Below, one piece after another: positions 1 through 8,830 of a stretch of DNA of 45,619 nucleotides. This DNA is from a bacterium (GTDB taxonomy: Bacteria > Bacillota > Bacilli > Lactobacillales > Streptococcaceae), in the NCBI GenBank assembly GCA_905221295.1, contig CAJNCP010000012.1, forward strand, positions 1-45,619. The letters are read 5' to 3'. Made by a program: the position numbers and the translations under genes. The number at the start of each line of letters is the position of its first letter. The first letter of the stretch is position 1. The notes under the pieces were generated by a model, which worked only from the letters and a program-made list of their open reading frames with translations, searched no databases and was not told the origin of the DNA.

Positions 1-275
1 TAAAGAGTAAAGGAATTTCAAGCATCCAAGTCACGTAAGGGAAATAGTCCAGATAATGGTATGATGGAGTCCTTCTTTGGCATTTTGAAATCCGAAATGT
101 TTTATGGTTATGAGAAGTCGTTTCAGTCGCTTAAGCAATTGGGAAATGCCATTGTAGACTATATTAATTACTACAACAACAAACGAATTAAAGTCAAACT
201 AAAAGGACTTAGTCCTGTGCAATACAGAACTAAATCCTTTCAATAATTATTTGTCTAACTTTTTGGGTGAGTGGT
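1..275 (+). mobile_element. Right end of an IS3-family insertion sequence (partial)
   Basis: The left edge carries the end of an IS3-family element: the last 80 or so codons of its OrfB transposase, followed by a terminal sequence at about 253-268 (GTCTAACTTTTTGGGT) of the kind that ends many IS3/IS150-type elements in streptococci. The rest of the element lies outside the window, so neither the left repeat nor a target duplication can be checked. The exact right boundary is an estimate. Confidence 0.75.
4..246 (+). pseudogene. IS3-family OrfB transposase, C-terminal fragment
   Basis: Residues read here include SRKGNSPDNGMMESFFGILK and later YINYYNNKRI, the end of the DDE (rve) integrase core. 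The last catalytic Glu (MESFFGILKSE) and the N-x-x-R stretch are visible. In IS3 elements this protein cuts and joins the element ends. Bases 1-3 read TAA in this frame, directly before residues that should still lie inside the protein. The copy may therefore be interrupted, although the window edge prevents proof. Only the C-terminal quarter is present, and the nearest ATG (61) is internal, not a real start. Confidence 0.7.
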
Positions 276-406
276 TTTTTGCTAGACGAATTAAAAAATG
301 AGATAAAAATATTACAAGGTTCAATTTTTACTATAAATATATTATACAATATTTACAGTTTGTTATGAATATATTAACTAATAATAAACTATATACGCCT
401 ATATTA

Positions 407-441
407 ATTTTTCAGAAAAATGAGTAAAATTTCAGAAAAAC
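407..441. promoter_or_regulatory. Two tandem CodY-box-like palindromes
   Basis: ATTTTTCAGAAAAAT (407-421) matches the CodY consensus AATTTTCWGAAAATT at 13 of 15 positions and is itself a perfect odd-centred palindrome. AAATTTCAGAAAAAC (427-441) matches at 12 of 15. The centres are 20 bases apart and lie about 75-100 bases upstream of the adhesin -10 box. CodY is the branched-chain amino acid-sensing regulator of Firmicutes. That it acts here is inference, and A+T-rich DNA yields such matches fairly often. Confidence 0.45.
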
Positions 442-489
442 AGATATTCTTTGTTTATATTTAAAAATTATCTTCTTTAAGCTATTTCA

Positions 490-520
490 TTGGTAAAGTA
501 AAAAAAAAATACTGTATAAT
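490..520 (+). promoter_or_regulatory. Adhesin promoter with poly(A) spacer
   Basis: A perfect -10 box TATAAT lies at 515-520 and a weak -35 box TTGGTA at 490-495. The spacer is 19 bases, two longer than ideal, and contains an uninterrupted run of ten A (500-509). Loss of two A would give the optimal 17-base spacing, so promoter strength could change by strand slippage. Confidence 0.6.
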
Positions 521-552
521 AGCTTGAACCATAAAAAAATTAGGAGATCATT

Positions 553-3500
553 ATGGGAAAAGATTTATTTAATCCGCGTCGTCATAAGTTTTCTATTCGA
601 AAACTAAATGTCGGTGTTTGTTCTGTGCTCTTATCTACCTTAGTTCTCTTGGGAGTTACATCTCAGGTTAGTGCTGATGAGATAGGTTCTTCTGATGCTC
701 AAAGCAAGATCGCTCAAACAGGTTTTGGTCAAACAACTGATGTTTCTTCAGTGCCAGTAGCCCCTGAAAAATCTAAGAATTCAGAAACTACTACTCCTGA
801 AAAATCACAACCTGAAGCAACTGAGGAAGCCAAAAACTCTCAATCAGTTACTTCTGAAATCAAACAGTCTTCTGTTGAGGATTCAGTTTCTTCTACGGAA
901 GTAAAATCTCCAGAGAATACTGATTCTGTTAAAACTGTTTCCCAAGAAGAAACTGCAAACAGTCCTGCAACTGCTAGTCAAGCGACCACAGTTAATGAAA
1001 AGGAACAGCCTTTACGTTCTCGTCGAGTACGTAGAGCTCTTGAAGCAAATTCTGCTATCTCAGAATCTGGTCAAGCAGGTGCGGACGATGCGACTTCTGT
1101 ACCGCGAGTAGCAAAACCAAGCTTAGCGGATTCTGAGAAAAAAGAAAGTACCCAATTAGCCAAACAAATTAACTGGATTAATTTTTCTGATGTGGCAAGC
1201 ATAAAAAACTTAGATCCTCAAGGTGGTTTTAAGGTGGGGACTGTCTTTCAGAAAGAAATTTCACCTGGCTATGTAGTTACACTCACTGTAACTGAACTTA
1301 AACCATTTCAATCGACTGAAATATATAAGAAGCGGGTTGAAGGGACTCCTACCGCTGGAACTTATGATCCAAATGCAACCAATAGTTATTTAAAAAATTA
1401 TAAAGATTATGGTAAGATTCCACCATCTATAACAGGCCATGCGCAAGATAAATGGAGTACCATTGGTGGTCAAGGTTTTGATACGAAAGGTCATAAAACG
1501 CAAATTATCTTACCAGACGATGCAGTCAACTGGGGAGTTAAGTTCAAGATAGAAGCGACTTATAATGGTAAGCCCGTAAAACCAATAGTTGTTATGGCGG
1601 ATGAGGAAGATTCCAACCCTGGTGAATATGGTATCTTTACCACCAATGGAGAAGGTTGGGAATATATTGGTGAATGGATGAAGGGTCCTCGTGCCAAAGG
1701 TCCATATACTGTTATGACTGAGGATCTTGTTAAAGCAGCGGACAAGGCAATGCAAGGTGGCCTTTTAATCTTAAAAGATAAGAACATTGATTGGAATAAA
1801 TACTTGAGTCCAGACACTGTCACAGGTGGTTTGGGAAGCCAGGTATTTGGACCAATTATTTCAGCAAGTAAGGCTGTACCGGTTGTAATGTCCCGTGGGG
1901 CTTCTGAAGTTGGTTTCTATGTAGCAACTGCTGGTCAACAAGCTCTCATGATGGGCTTCTTAGTACTAGATAGTGGTGATGCGCCTGTAAGTTATGGTGA
2001 AGCTCATCATACTATTTCTACTCGTGACTCTTTTGCTAGTACAGTAATTAACCAACCTTACCTAGGTTCTACTCCAGCTGATATTGACGTTGATTCTTCA
2101 AATGACTGGACTGCTGATGATCGTCAGGATAGCGCAGATGAAGGAGTTGAGCAGTTACTGACTGCTGAACAATACAACAAGACAAACGATCTTTTAGACC
2201 TAAATAAAGCTAAGAATGGGACTTACACTCTTAAAATTAAGGCTAACCCTAACGGAAATTCTAAAGCTTATGTCAAAGCGTGGGTAGACTTCAACAACAA
2301 CGGAAAATTTGATGACAACGAAGGCAGTGTGGTTAAAGAAATTACTGCGAATGGTGACCATACATTAACCTTTAAAGCAGTTCCAGGTCTTACTGGTGGT
2401 CTTGTTGATCAAATCGGTATGCGTGTCCGTATTGCTACCAACGCTGGTGATATTGAGAAGCCTACAGGGACTGCCTTTAGTGGTGAAGTAGAGGATATGT
2501 TGGTCCGTCGCACTTACCCTCCTCAAGGTGAAAAGAAAGAAACAACTGGTCTCCAAGGTGAAACACAAAATGCAACGGTTCACTTTACCCCTAAGGGACC
2601 AGACCGTTCTGACTTTGTTACCAACGCTAGCATGAGCACCCAAGCGCCTCAAGTTCTGGATAATCAAGGTAATGTCTTGACACCAACCAACGGCAATACT
2701 TATGTTCGTCCTGAAGGGACCTATGTCGTGACTGCAAATTGGCGATGATGTCACTGTGACATTCACACCAAATGCAGACTTCACAGGAACCGCTGATGGG
2801 ATTAACATTCGTCGTACCGACTCAAACGGTTCATCAACTAATTGGCAATCAACAGACGCGACAAATCCTAATAAGAATGATAGTTTGAATAACATGGATG
2901 GTCGTTATGTCCCAACTGTTCGTAAAATACCAAAATACGAATCGACTGATATTCAAGGCCAAGATCAAAACAAGGAGTTAGTTTTTAACGATGGTGATCC
3001 AGCTAAGACACCTGTAACTCCAGATGAGTCACGTCCTGCGACCTTCGTGGATACTAACGGAAAACCAATCACAGGCAACACTGTACCTGCTATGTCTGCT
3101 GGTCAACAAGTGGGAACCTATGAATTAGATCCTAACACTGGTCAAGTGACTTTCAAACCTAATAAGAACTTTGTTGGCACCCCAGATCCGGTTGCGGTTC
3201 AAGTAACTGATGTTAACGGTGTTCCATACTGGGCACGATACCAACCAACAGTGACCAAGGTCACTCCAACAAGCACTAACGCAACCAGCACAGGTCCTCA
3301 AGGTGTTCCTCAAATCGGTACGCCAACGTTTGAAGGTGGCGATCCACTGGTTCCAATCGATGAAACTGTGGCAGCAACATTTGAAGATGGATCAACTGGA
3401 AAAGTGATTCCAGGTGAAGGAACTTATGCAATCTCACCAGATGGCACAGTCGCCTTCACGCCAGAAGCTGATTTTGTCGGAAAAGGAACCGGCGTAACAA

Positions 3501-4306
3501 TTGTCCGTAAGGATAAGAATGGTACTCCAGTTACTGCGACTTATCGTCCAACAGTTGTAGATCCGTCTACTGGTCATGACACGGCTTCTACAGGAGCAAA
3601 AGGCCAACCACAAGTGGCAACACCAGTGTTTGAAGGACATATCGATTCGACTGTTCCACCAACATTTGAGGATGGTAGTACGACCACGGTTGTTCCGGGT
3701 GAAGGAAGCTATAAAATTGATAAAGATGGTAAGATTACCTTTACTCCAGAACCAGACTTTGTTGGTAGAGCTAAAGGATTGGTTGTGAAACGTTTGGATA
3801 TGTATGGAAATGTAGTTACTGCTCACTACACACCAACTGTCCTTGGACAAACACAAGTGAGTGATGCGACATCAGAAGGTCTTAAAGGTCAAACTCAGAC
3901 TGGTAAACCAAACTTTACAGGTGATGTCGATTTGACAGTGCTGCCAACCTTTGAAGATGGAACAACTGAAAAAGTCGTTCCAGGTGAAGGAACTTATGTA
4001 ATCTCACCAGATGGTACTGTCACCTTTACCCCAGAGTCAGACTTTGTAGGGCAAGCCAAAGGTGTGAAAGTGATTCGAAAAGATCGCAATGGGAATATCA
4101 TTTCAGGATCCTACACTCCAACAGTGGTAGAACTTCCAGTTGTTGAAAATCCAGAACAACAAGATATTAAAGAAGAAAGAGCTACTAAAACGCTTCCTAA
4201 CACGGGATCTGAGGAAACATCTCACTTGACAGTTACTCTATTGACTGCTTTATCAGGCATGGGATTAATTTCTTTGGTTCAAAGAAGAAAATCTGAGGAA
4301 GAATAA
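553..4306 (+). pseudogene. CshA-like LPXTG wall-anchored fibrillar adhesin, frameshifted
   Basis: Two adjacent reading frames (553-2748 and about 2741-4306) form one gene of about 1250 codons, split by one extra T in AAATTGG at 2739-2740. Removing it restores the continuous reading VTANGDDVTVTFTPNADF. Visible in order: a YSIRK-type signal peptide (RRHKFSIRKLNVGVCS, residues 7-22, cleavage near residue 41); a Ser/Thr/Glu-rich stalk (about 42-200); a non-repetitive globular region (about 200-550); a GEVED-like domain ending in GEVEDML (about 665); about five CshA-type repeats of 90-95 residues with the recurring pattern TFEDGS..VPGEGTY..; and the sorting signal LPNTG followed by a hydrophobic segment and RRKSEEE. 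S. gordonii CshA forms surface fibrils that bind fibronectin; this protein is about half its length. As written, the first frame would give a secreted 731-residue product lacking four repeats and the wall anchor. The second frame lacks a proper start. The shift could be real inactivation or an assembly error. Confidence 0.85.
3265..4131 (+). repeat. Three tandem CshA-type repeats
   Basis: Within the adhesin, three successive units of about 279-288 bases (roughly 3265-3558, 3559-3846, 3847-4131) encode near-copies: each starts near A.STG..GQPQ, has TFEDGS, VPGEGTY, DG.(I/V)TFTPE.DFVG and ends YTPTV. Two more diverged units precede them (about 2530-3265), the first interrupted by the frameshift. 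Boundaries are estimates from the protein reading. Confidence 0.7.
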
Positions 4307-4396
4307 TTAGTGGTGAAAGTCATCTAGTGTGATGTTTTAGATATTTTATTGAAATAATTGCATTTTTTGCTATCTAAGAAGTTGTCAGTCTATTAG

Positions 4397-4426
4397 AAAG
4401 AGAGAGCCAGTTGGTTCTCTCTTTTT
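4397..4426 (+). terminator. Terminator of the adhesin gene
   Basis: GAGAGAGCC (4400-4408), loop AGTT, GGTTCTCTC (4413-4421, one G.T pair), preceded by A residues and followed by five T. Confidence 0.85.
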
Positions 4427-4465
4427 GATAATTGGTTAGAAAATTATTCAACTATTTTGCATTAA

Positions 4466-4495
4466 TTGTTCACTATTCTACTAAAGTGTTATAAT
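4466..4495 (+). promoter_or_regulatory. Promoter ahead of the methyltransferase gene
   Basis: -35 TTGTTC (4466-4471), 18-base spacer, -10 TATAAT (4490-4495). Transcription should start near 4502, just upstream of the ribosome-site-like GAGGTGG at 4506-4512. Confidence 0.6.
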
Positions 4496-4520
4496 AAAGC
4501 TATAAGAGGTGGCTCGAACT

Positions 4521-5138
4521 TTGAGTTATACAATCATTTTCAGTTGTCTTCTACTTTTCATTCTATTGTTTTGTCATCTAATTCAGCAATCAAAGACCCC
4601 TTCGGGTCTTGTAGGAAAACGAATGATAAAACTATGGAATGGGATCTAGTTCCCAGTGTTTGTATGGGCAATTAGTCATCTGGATAGAACGTTTTACCCT
4701 GCAATCTTAGATGTAGGAGTTGGGAATGGACGTTCAACTATCCTACTGAAAGAAACTTTTCCGAAAACCACTGTAACTGGAATAGATATTTCAGATACTG
4801 CAATAGCTCAAGCTAAACAGATAGAGATGACTAATCTAAATTTTGAACGAAGAGATGTTAGGGAGACAGGATTTTCTGATGAAAGTTTTGATTTGATTAC
4901 AGCTTTTCAAACACATTTTCATTGGCAGAACCCAGAGGCTTCTTTTATAGAGCTTCGAAGGGGACTCAAATCAGACGGGCTACTCTTACTAGCTTGTAAA
5001 TATAACAAGTTGTCTTATTTTATACCAGAAGTTCAAAGTGAAGAAGTATTTAGAGGCTTCTTGTTGTTAATAGGGTTTGAGCTCGTAACTAGTCAAAGAA
5101 AGGGATTATGGCTTCTTTATAAAATTGTTAAAAACTAA
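4521..5138 (+). pseudogene. N-terminally membrane-anchored class I SAM methyltransferase with an in-frame stop
   Basis: One frame runs from TTG 4521 (after GAGGTGG at 4506) to the stop at 5138, broken only by TAG at 4647-4649 (codon 43). The N-terminus carries a single hydrophobic segment (SYTIIFSCLLLFILLFC), then SKTPSGLVGKRMIKLWN. After the stop comes the Rossmann core with motif I LDVGVGNGRST, the acidic strand TGIDIS, and SFDLITAF. The family transfers methyl groups from S-adenosylmethionine; the substrate here is not known. In pneumococcal-type relatives the position of the stop seems to be a tyrosine-like residue (inference). A shortened protein could begin at GTG 4656, but it would lack the membrane anchor and has no good ribosome site. 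Probably inactivated by one point change. Confidence 0.65.
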
Positions 5139-5151
5139 TGGAGGTACAATC

Positions 5152-5775
5152 ATGAAACAATTATTTTTATGTTCATATTTTGCTGGTGTCAAAAATCTTT
5201 TTAGTGATTATGCAAAGGAAAAGAATCTAGAAAAAAAGGTTTTATTTATTCCTACCGCTGGAAACAAAGAGGACTATACTGCCTATATCGATGAGGCTCA
5301 GCAAACATTCAGAGATTTAGGCTTTGAGATAGAGGTTCTGGATATTGCTTCTTGTGATCGAGAAACCGCGCAGGCAAAGATTTTCCAAAGCAAGATTCTT
5401 TATATCTCAGGTGGAAATACCTTTTATTTGTTGCAAGAATTAAAGAAAAAACAACTCCTATCTCTTATCAAAGAACAAATAAGAGATGGGTTGATCTATG
5501 TAGGAGAATCAGCAGGGGCTATCATTACAGCCAAGGATATTTACTACAATAAACTCATGGACGACAAGACGGTAGCTACAGAGTTATCTGATACAGCAGG
5601 ATTGGATGAAGTGGATTTTTGCATCCTTCCACATTATGGTGAGGAACCTTTTACTGATAGTAGCAAAAAGACCTTTGAAACATATAAAAATCAGCTCAGC
5701 TTAATGCTAATGAACAATTCCCAAGCCGTAATTGTAAATAGCGAAGAACTAAAAGTTGTTTCTGAACAGGATTAA
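5152..5775 (+). CDS. pepE: Peptidase E-like serine peptidase (family S51)
   Basis: This 207-residue protein matches the S51 dipeptidase E fold: a glutamine-amidotransferase-like domain with SGGNTFYLLQEL near residue 84 and the nucleophile elbow VGESAGAI near residue 120, whose Ser would attack the peptide bond. Family members cleave N-terminal Asp-X dipeptides in the cytoplasm. The start at 5152 is chosen because GGAGG lies at 5140-5144. An upstream in-frame ATG at 5125 falls inside the preceding gene. The gene follows the broken methyltransferase by 13 bases and probably shares its mRNA. The weak symmetric A/T hairpin at 5821-5843 is the only terminator candidate after it. Confidence 0.8.
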   Translation: MKQLFLCSYFAGVKNLFSDYAKEKNLEKKVLFIPTAGNKEDYTAYIDEAQQTFRDLGFEIEVLDIASCDRETAQAKIFQSKILYISGGNTFYLLQELKKKQLLSLIKEQIRDGLIYVGESAGAIITAKDIYYNKLMDDKTVATELSDTAGLDEVDFCILPHYGEEPFTDSSKKTFETYKNQLSLMLMNNSQAVIVNSEELKVVSEQD

Positions 5776-5872
5776 AATAAATTTCTTTTTCACTGTTATG
5801 ATATCTATTATAATACTTTGTTCCTTTTAAAAAGAAAAAGGAAGATAATATAAGTTTATGGCAGTTTTCCTC

Positions 5873-5901
5873 TTGACATTTATTCATTTTGCATGTAAAA
5901 T
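5873..5901 (+). promoter_or_regulatory. rpsU promoter
   Basis: Consensus -35 TTGACA (5873-5878), 17-base spacer and -10 TAAAAT (5896-5901), 28 bases before the ribosome site GAAGGGAG. Confidence 0.85.
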
Positions 5902-5935
5902 AGAATAGATCTTGAACTTGAAGGGAGTGAAAAAA

Positions 5936-6112
5936 ATGTCTAAAACAGTAGTACGTAAGAATGAATCTCTTGACGATGCACTTCGTCGTTTCAAACGTGC
6001 GGTTACTAAAGCTGGTACTCTTCAAGAAACACGCAAACGTGAATTCTATGAAAAACCTTCTGTAAAACGTAAACGTAAATCAGAAGCAGCTCGTAAACGT
6101 AAAAAATTCTAA
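5936..6112 (+). CDS. rpsU: 30S ribosomal protein S21
   Basis: The 58-residue product begins [20 protein letters not shown] and ends in the very basic [15 protein letters not shown], the standard length and pattern of bacterial bS21. S21 sits on the 30S platform and helps base pairing between mRNA leaders and 16S rRNA. The start at 5936 follows GAAGGGAGTG at about 5921-5930. The upstream in-frame ATG at 5912 lies before the ribosome site and is unlikely. It has its own consensus promoter and terminator and is transcribed singly. Confidence 0.95.
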
Positions 6113-6123
6113 TTTGAAATGAA

Positions 6124-6147
6124 AGGCTAGACTTGTCTAGTCTTTTT
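6124..6147 (+). terminator. rpsU terminator
   Basis: Stem AGGCTAGAC (6124-6132) with GTCTAGTCT (6135-6143, one G.T pair), followed by a T run. Confidence 0.85.
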
Positions 6148-6205
6148 ATTTTCAAATAAATACTGTAAATCCTGCAAAAAAAGGAAACTTCCAACTACAA
6201 TTTGA

Positions 6206-6211
6206 TATAAT
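6206..6211 (+). promoter_or_regulatory. hprK operon -10 box
   Basis: TATAAT (6206-6211), 32 bases before the hprK start. I see no good -35 box at the expected distance. Confidence 0.55.
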
Positions 6212-6242
6212 AGTAAGGAGAACTCGATTGAAGGAGGAAATT

Positions 6243-7178
6243 ATGTCGGTTTTAGTAAGAGAAGTAATTGAAAAGCTCAGACTAGATATTGTATACGGCG
6301 AAGGCGAATTGCTTGAAAAAGAAATCAACACAGCTGACATTACGAGACCTGGTCTTGAAATGACGGGCTATTTTGATTACTACACTCCAGAACGGATCCA
6401 GCTTTTGGGGATGAAGGAGTGGTCCTATTTGGTTAGTATGCCTTCTCAAAACCGTTATCAAGTTTTGAAAAAAATGTTTCTGCCAGAAACACCAGCGGTC
6501 ATCGTTGCCCGTGGATTGGTGGTTCCAGAAGAAATGTTGAAGGCTGCTAGAGAATGTAAGATTGCGATTTTGACCAGTCGAACATCAACCAGTCGTTTAT
6601 CTGGAGAGTTATCTAGCTACCTTGATTCCCGTTTGGCTGAACGTACGAGTGTGCATGGTGTCTTGATGGACATCTATGGCATGGGTGTCTTGATCCAAGG
6701 GGATAGTGGTATCGGTAAGAGCGAGACAGGTCTTGAGCTTGTGAAACGTGGGCACCGTTTGGTAGCAGACGATCGTGTAGATATCTTTGCCAAGGATGAA
6801 ATGACCCTTTGGGGAGAGCCCGCTGAAATTTTGAAGCATTTGCTTGAGATTCGTGGAGTGGGTATTATTGACGTGATGAGTCTCTACGGAGCAAGTGCTG
6901 TAAAAGATTCTTCACAAGTTCAACTGGCTGTCTATTTGGAAAATTACGATACCCATAAGACTTTTGACCGTCTAGGAAACAATGCCGAAGAATTAGAAGT
7001 TTCTGGTGTAGCTATTCCACGTATCCGCATCCCGGTAAAAACAGGACGCAATATCTCTGTTGTTATTGAGGCGGCAGCAATGAACTATCGTGCTAAGGAA
7101 ATGGGCTTTGATGCGACGCGTTTATTTGAAGAACGCTTGACAAATCTAATCGCTCAAAATGAGGTGAAACATGATTAA
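6243..7178 (+). CDS. hprK: HPr kinase/phosphorylase
   Basis: This 311-residue enzyme phosphorylates Ser46 of HPr with ATP and removes the phosphate with Pi, setting carbon catabolite repression in Firmicutes. Walker [11 protein letters not shown] lies near residues 151-160, followed by HRLVADD. The family signature [20 protein letters not shown] lies near 200-220. Length is normal for the family. The start at 6243 follows GGAGG (6233-6237). The upstream ATG at 6228 lies before that site. The stop overlaps the lgt start by 8 bases, as in other streptococci where hprK and lgt form one operon. Confidence 0.96.
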   Translation: MSVLVREVIEKLRLDIVYGEGELLEKEINTADITRPGLEMTGYFDYYTPERIQLLGMKEWSYLVSMPSQNRYQVLKKMFLPETPAVIVARGLVVPEEMLKAARECKIAILTSRTSTSRLSGELSSYLDSRLAERTSVHGVLMDIYGMGVLIQGDSGIGKSETGLELVKRGHRLVADDRVDIFAKDEMTLWGEPAEILKHLLEIRGVGIIDVMSLYGASAVKDSSQVQLAVYLENYDTHKTFDRLGNNAEELEVSGVAIPRIRIPVKTGRNISVVIEAAAMNYRAKEMGFDATRLFEERLTNLIAQNEVKHD

Positions 7179-7959
7179 TCCAGTCGCATTTGAAATCGGA
7201 CCTTTTTCCATTCGTTGGTATGCCCTGTGTATTGTAGCAGGCTTGGTCTTGGCAGTCTATCTTGCCATGAAAGAAGCTCCTAAAAAGAAGATTTTGTCAG
7301 ATGATATTCTAGATTTTATCTTAATTGCCTTTCCTATTGCAATTTTAGGTGCTAGACTATACTACGTACTCTTTCGCTTAGATTATTATCTGCAAAATCC
7401 AGGTGAAATCATCGCCATTTGGAATGGTGGTTTGGCCATTTACGGAGGTTTGATAGCAGGCGCTATTGTCCTTTATATCTTTGCAGATAGAAAGCTGATC
7501 AATACTTGGGATTTCTTAGATATTGCAGCACCGAGCGTCATGGTTGCCCAGAGTTTAGGGCGCTGGGGGAACTTCTTTAACCAAGAAGCCTACGGTGCAG
7601 CGGTAGATAGTCTGGATTATTTGCCAGGCTTCATTCGTGACCAGATGTACATTGATGGTAGCTACCGTCAGCCAACCTTCCTATATGAGTCGGTTTGGAA
7701 TCTGATTGGATTTGCTTTGATCTTGATTTTTAGACGAAAATTGAAGGGAATCAGACGTGGTCATATCACTGCTTTCTACTTGATTTGGTATGGCTTTGGT
7801 CGTATGATTATCGAAGGGATGCGGACGGATAGTCTCATGTTCTTTGGTCTGCGAGTTTCCCAATGGTTATCAGTTATCCTTATCGGACTCGGTATTTTTA
7901 TCATACTTTATCAAAATCGAAAGAAAGCCCCTTTCTATCATACAGAGGAGGAAAAATAA
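7171..7959 (+). CDS. lgt: Prolipoprotein diacylglyceryl transferase
   Basis: The 262-residue membrane protein attaches diacylglycerol from phosphatidylglycerol to the lipobox Cys of exported lipoproteins, the first step of lipoprotein maturation. It has about seven hydrophobic segments and the Lgt signature [13 protein letters not shown] (residues 130-142) with the conserved Arg and Asn. Likely substrates in this window are PstS, SlrA and the amino-acid-binding lipoprotein, all with a lipobox. It overlaps hprK by 8 bases, and its TAA stop touches the next start, so translation is probably coupled. Confidence 0.96.
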   Translation: MINPVAFEIGPFSIRWYALCIVAGLVLAVYLAMKEAPKKKILSDDILDFILIAFPIAILGARLYYVLFRLDYYLQNPGEIIAIWNGGLAIYGGLIAGAIVLYIFADRKLINTWDFLDIAAPSVMVAQSLGRWGNFFNQEAYGAAVDSLDYLPGFIRDQMYIDGSYRQPTFLYESVWNLIGFALILIFRRKLKGIRRGHITAFYLIWYGFGRMIIEGMRTDSLMFFGLRVSQWLSVILIGLGIFIILYQNRKKAPFYHTEEEK

Positions 7960-8343
7960 ATGTTAGAAGTTGCATATATACTTGTTGCGATTGCTTTGAT
8001 TGTCTGTTTAGTCTATTTGACAATCACGATTCAAAAAGCAGGTCGTATGATTGATGAAACAGAGAAAACCATCAAAACGTTGAGCTCAGATGTGAACGTT
8101 ACCTTGCATCAGACCAATGAATTACTGGTTAAGGTCAATGTGTTAGCAGACGATATCAATATCAAAGTTGCGACGATTGATCCACTTTTTACAGCTGTGG
8201 CAGACTTGTCTGAGTCAGTTTCTGACCTCAACCAACATGCACGTGTTTTAGGTAAAAAGGCTTCATCTGCTGGTTCAAAGACTATCAAAACAGGTGCAGG
8301 CTTGTCAGCTCTTCGTGTCGCAAGTAAATTTTTCAAAAAATAA
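7960..8343 (+). CDS. DUF948 family small membrane protein
   Basis: This 127-residue protein has one N-terminal transmembrane segment (VAYILVAIALIVCLVYLTI, residues 3-21) followed by a long, probably coiled-coil region rich in Asp, Thr and Val, and a basic tail (ALRVASKFFKK). This is the pattern of DUF948 (B. subtilis YoxC-like) proteins. The function is not known. It starts directly after the lgt stop, with GAGGAGG at 7946-7952, and is followed by a YtxH-like gene 15 bases later. DUF948 and YtxH genes often travel as a pair, which suggests a shared envelope or stress role (inference). Confidence 0.8.
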   Translation: MLEVAYILVAIALIVCLVYLTITIQKAGRMIDETEKTIKTLSSDVNVTLHQTNELLVKVNVLADDINIKVATIDPLFTAVADLSESVSDLNQHARVLGKKASSAGSKTIKTGAGLSALRVASKFFKK

Positions 8344-8358
8344 AAAAGGAGAAATCTT

Positions 8359-8757
8359 ATGGGAAAACTATCCTCTATCCTTTTAGGAACAGTTTCAGGT
8401 GCAGCTCTTGCTTTGTTTTTGACGAGTGACAAGGGTAAGCAAGTTTGTAGTCAAGCTCAGGATTTTCTAGATGATTTGAGAGAAGATCCAGAATATGCTA
8501 GAGAGCAGGTTTGTGAAAAACTAACAGAAGTGAAGGAACAGGCAACTGACTTTGTACTGAAAACAAAGGAACAAGTAGAATCTGGTGAAATTACTTTTGA
8601 CAGTGTCCTTGACCAAGCCAAGACCTGTGCTCGACAAGCGACAGAAGCGTCAAAGGAAACCTTTAACAACCTCAAGGAGCAGTGGCAGGAGCAGTCAGAA
8701 ACTCCAGACGTTGCTGCAGACCAAGAAGAAATCATCATCGATATTACTGAAGTATAA
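8359..8757 (+). CDS. YtxH-like envelope/stress protein
   Basis: The 132-residue protein opens MGKLSSILLGTVSGAALALFL, a short Gly/Ala-rich hydrophobic segment typical of YtxH domains. TSDKGKQVCSQ follows, then a highly charged helical region (about 35-125). YtxH-type proteins are general-stress-associated in bacilli; no biochemical activity is known. AAGGAG at 8346-8351 supports the start. It is the last gene of the hprK-lgt operon, ended by a strong terminator three bases after its stop. Confidence 0.78.
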   Translation: MGKLSSILLGTVSGAALALFLTSDKGKQVCSQAQDFLDDLREDPEYAREQVCEKLTEVKEQATDFVLKTKEQVESGEITFDSVLDQAKTCARQATEASKETFNNLKEQWQEQSETPDVAADQEEIIIDITEV

Positions 8758-8760
8758 TGC

Positions 8761-8796
8761 ATCACCATCTCTGGTTTTTGGAGATGGTGATTTTTA
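8761..8796 (+). terminator. Terminator of the hprK-lgt operon
   Basis: Perfect 11-bp stem: ATCACCATCTC (8761-8771), 9-base loop, GAGATGGTGAT (8781-8791), then five T. Confidence 0.93.
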
Positions 8797-8814
8797 TCTG
8801 CAAGCCTGTCTTTG

Positions 8815-8823
8815 TGGTATAAT
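8815..8823 (+). promoter_or_regulatory. Extended -10 promoter of hemW, adjacent to the start codon
   Basis: TGGTATAAT (TGn extended -10, box 8818-8823) ends seven bases before the hemW ATG at 8831. The expected transcription start is therefore at or next to the A of the ATG, giving a leaderless mRNA. No -35 box of quality is seen. Confidence 0.7.
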
Positions 8824-8830
8824 AAGTACT

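Larger units (their letters stand above)
247..552. other. A+T-rich intergenic region between IS end and adhesin gene
   Basis: This 306-base gap has no gene. It holds the IS right end (to about 275), two CodY-like palindromes (407-421 and 427-441), the adhesin promoter (490-520) with a 10-A tract in its spacer, and the ribosome binding site AGGAG at 542-546. The stretch 290-400 is simple A+T-rich sequence in which I see no clear structure. Confidence 0.7.

Noticed and set aside
19..36. CAAGCATCCAAGTCACGT resembles 40621-40638 at 17 of 18 bases
   Set aside because: The match does not extend beyond these bases, and one or a few such matches are expected by chance in a window of this size.
2728..2750. 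Programmed ribosomal frameshift in the adhesin
   Set aside because: No slippery heptamer or downstream stem is visible, and such a shift is unknown in this family; a plain one-base insertion is simpler.
2365..2895. Long minus-strand open frame antisense to the adhesin
   Set aside because: It mirrors the codon pattern of the repeats and has no ribosome site, promoter or protein-like signature.
4593..4610. Hairpin AGACCC-CTTC-GGGTCT as a terminator or small RNA
   Set aside because: It lies inside the methyltransferase reading frame (KTPSGLVGK) and has no T run.
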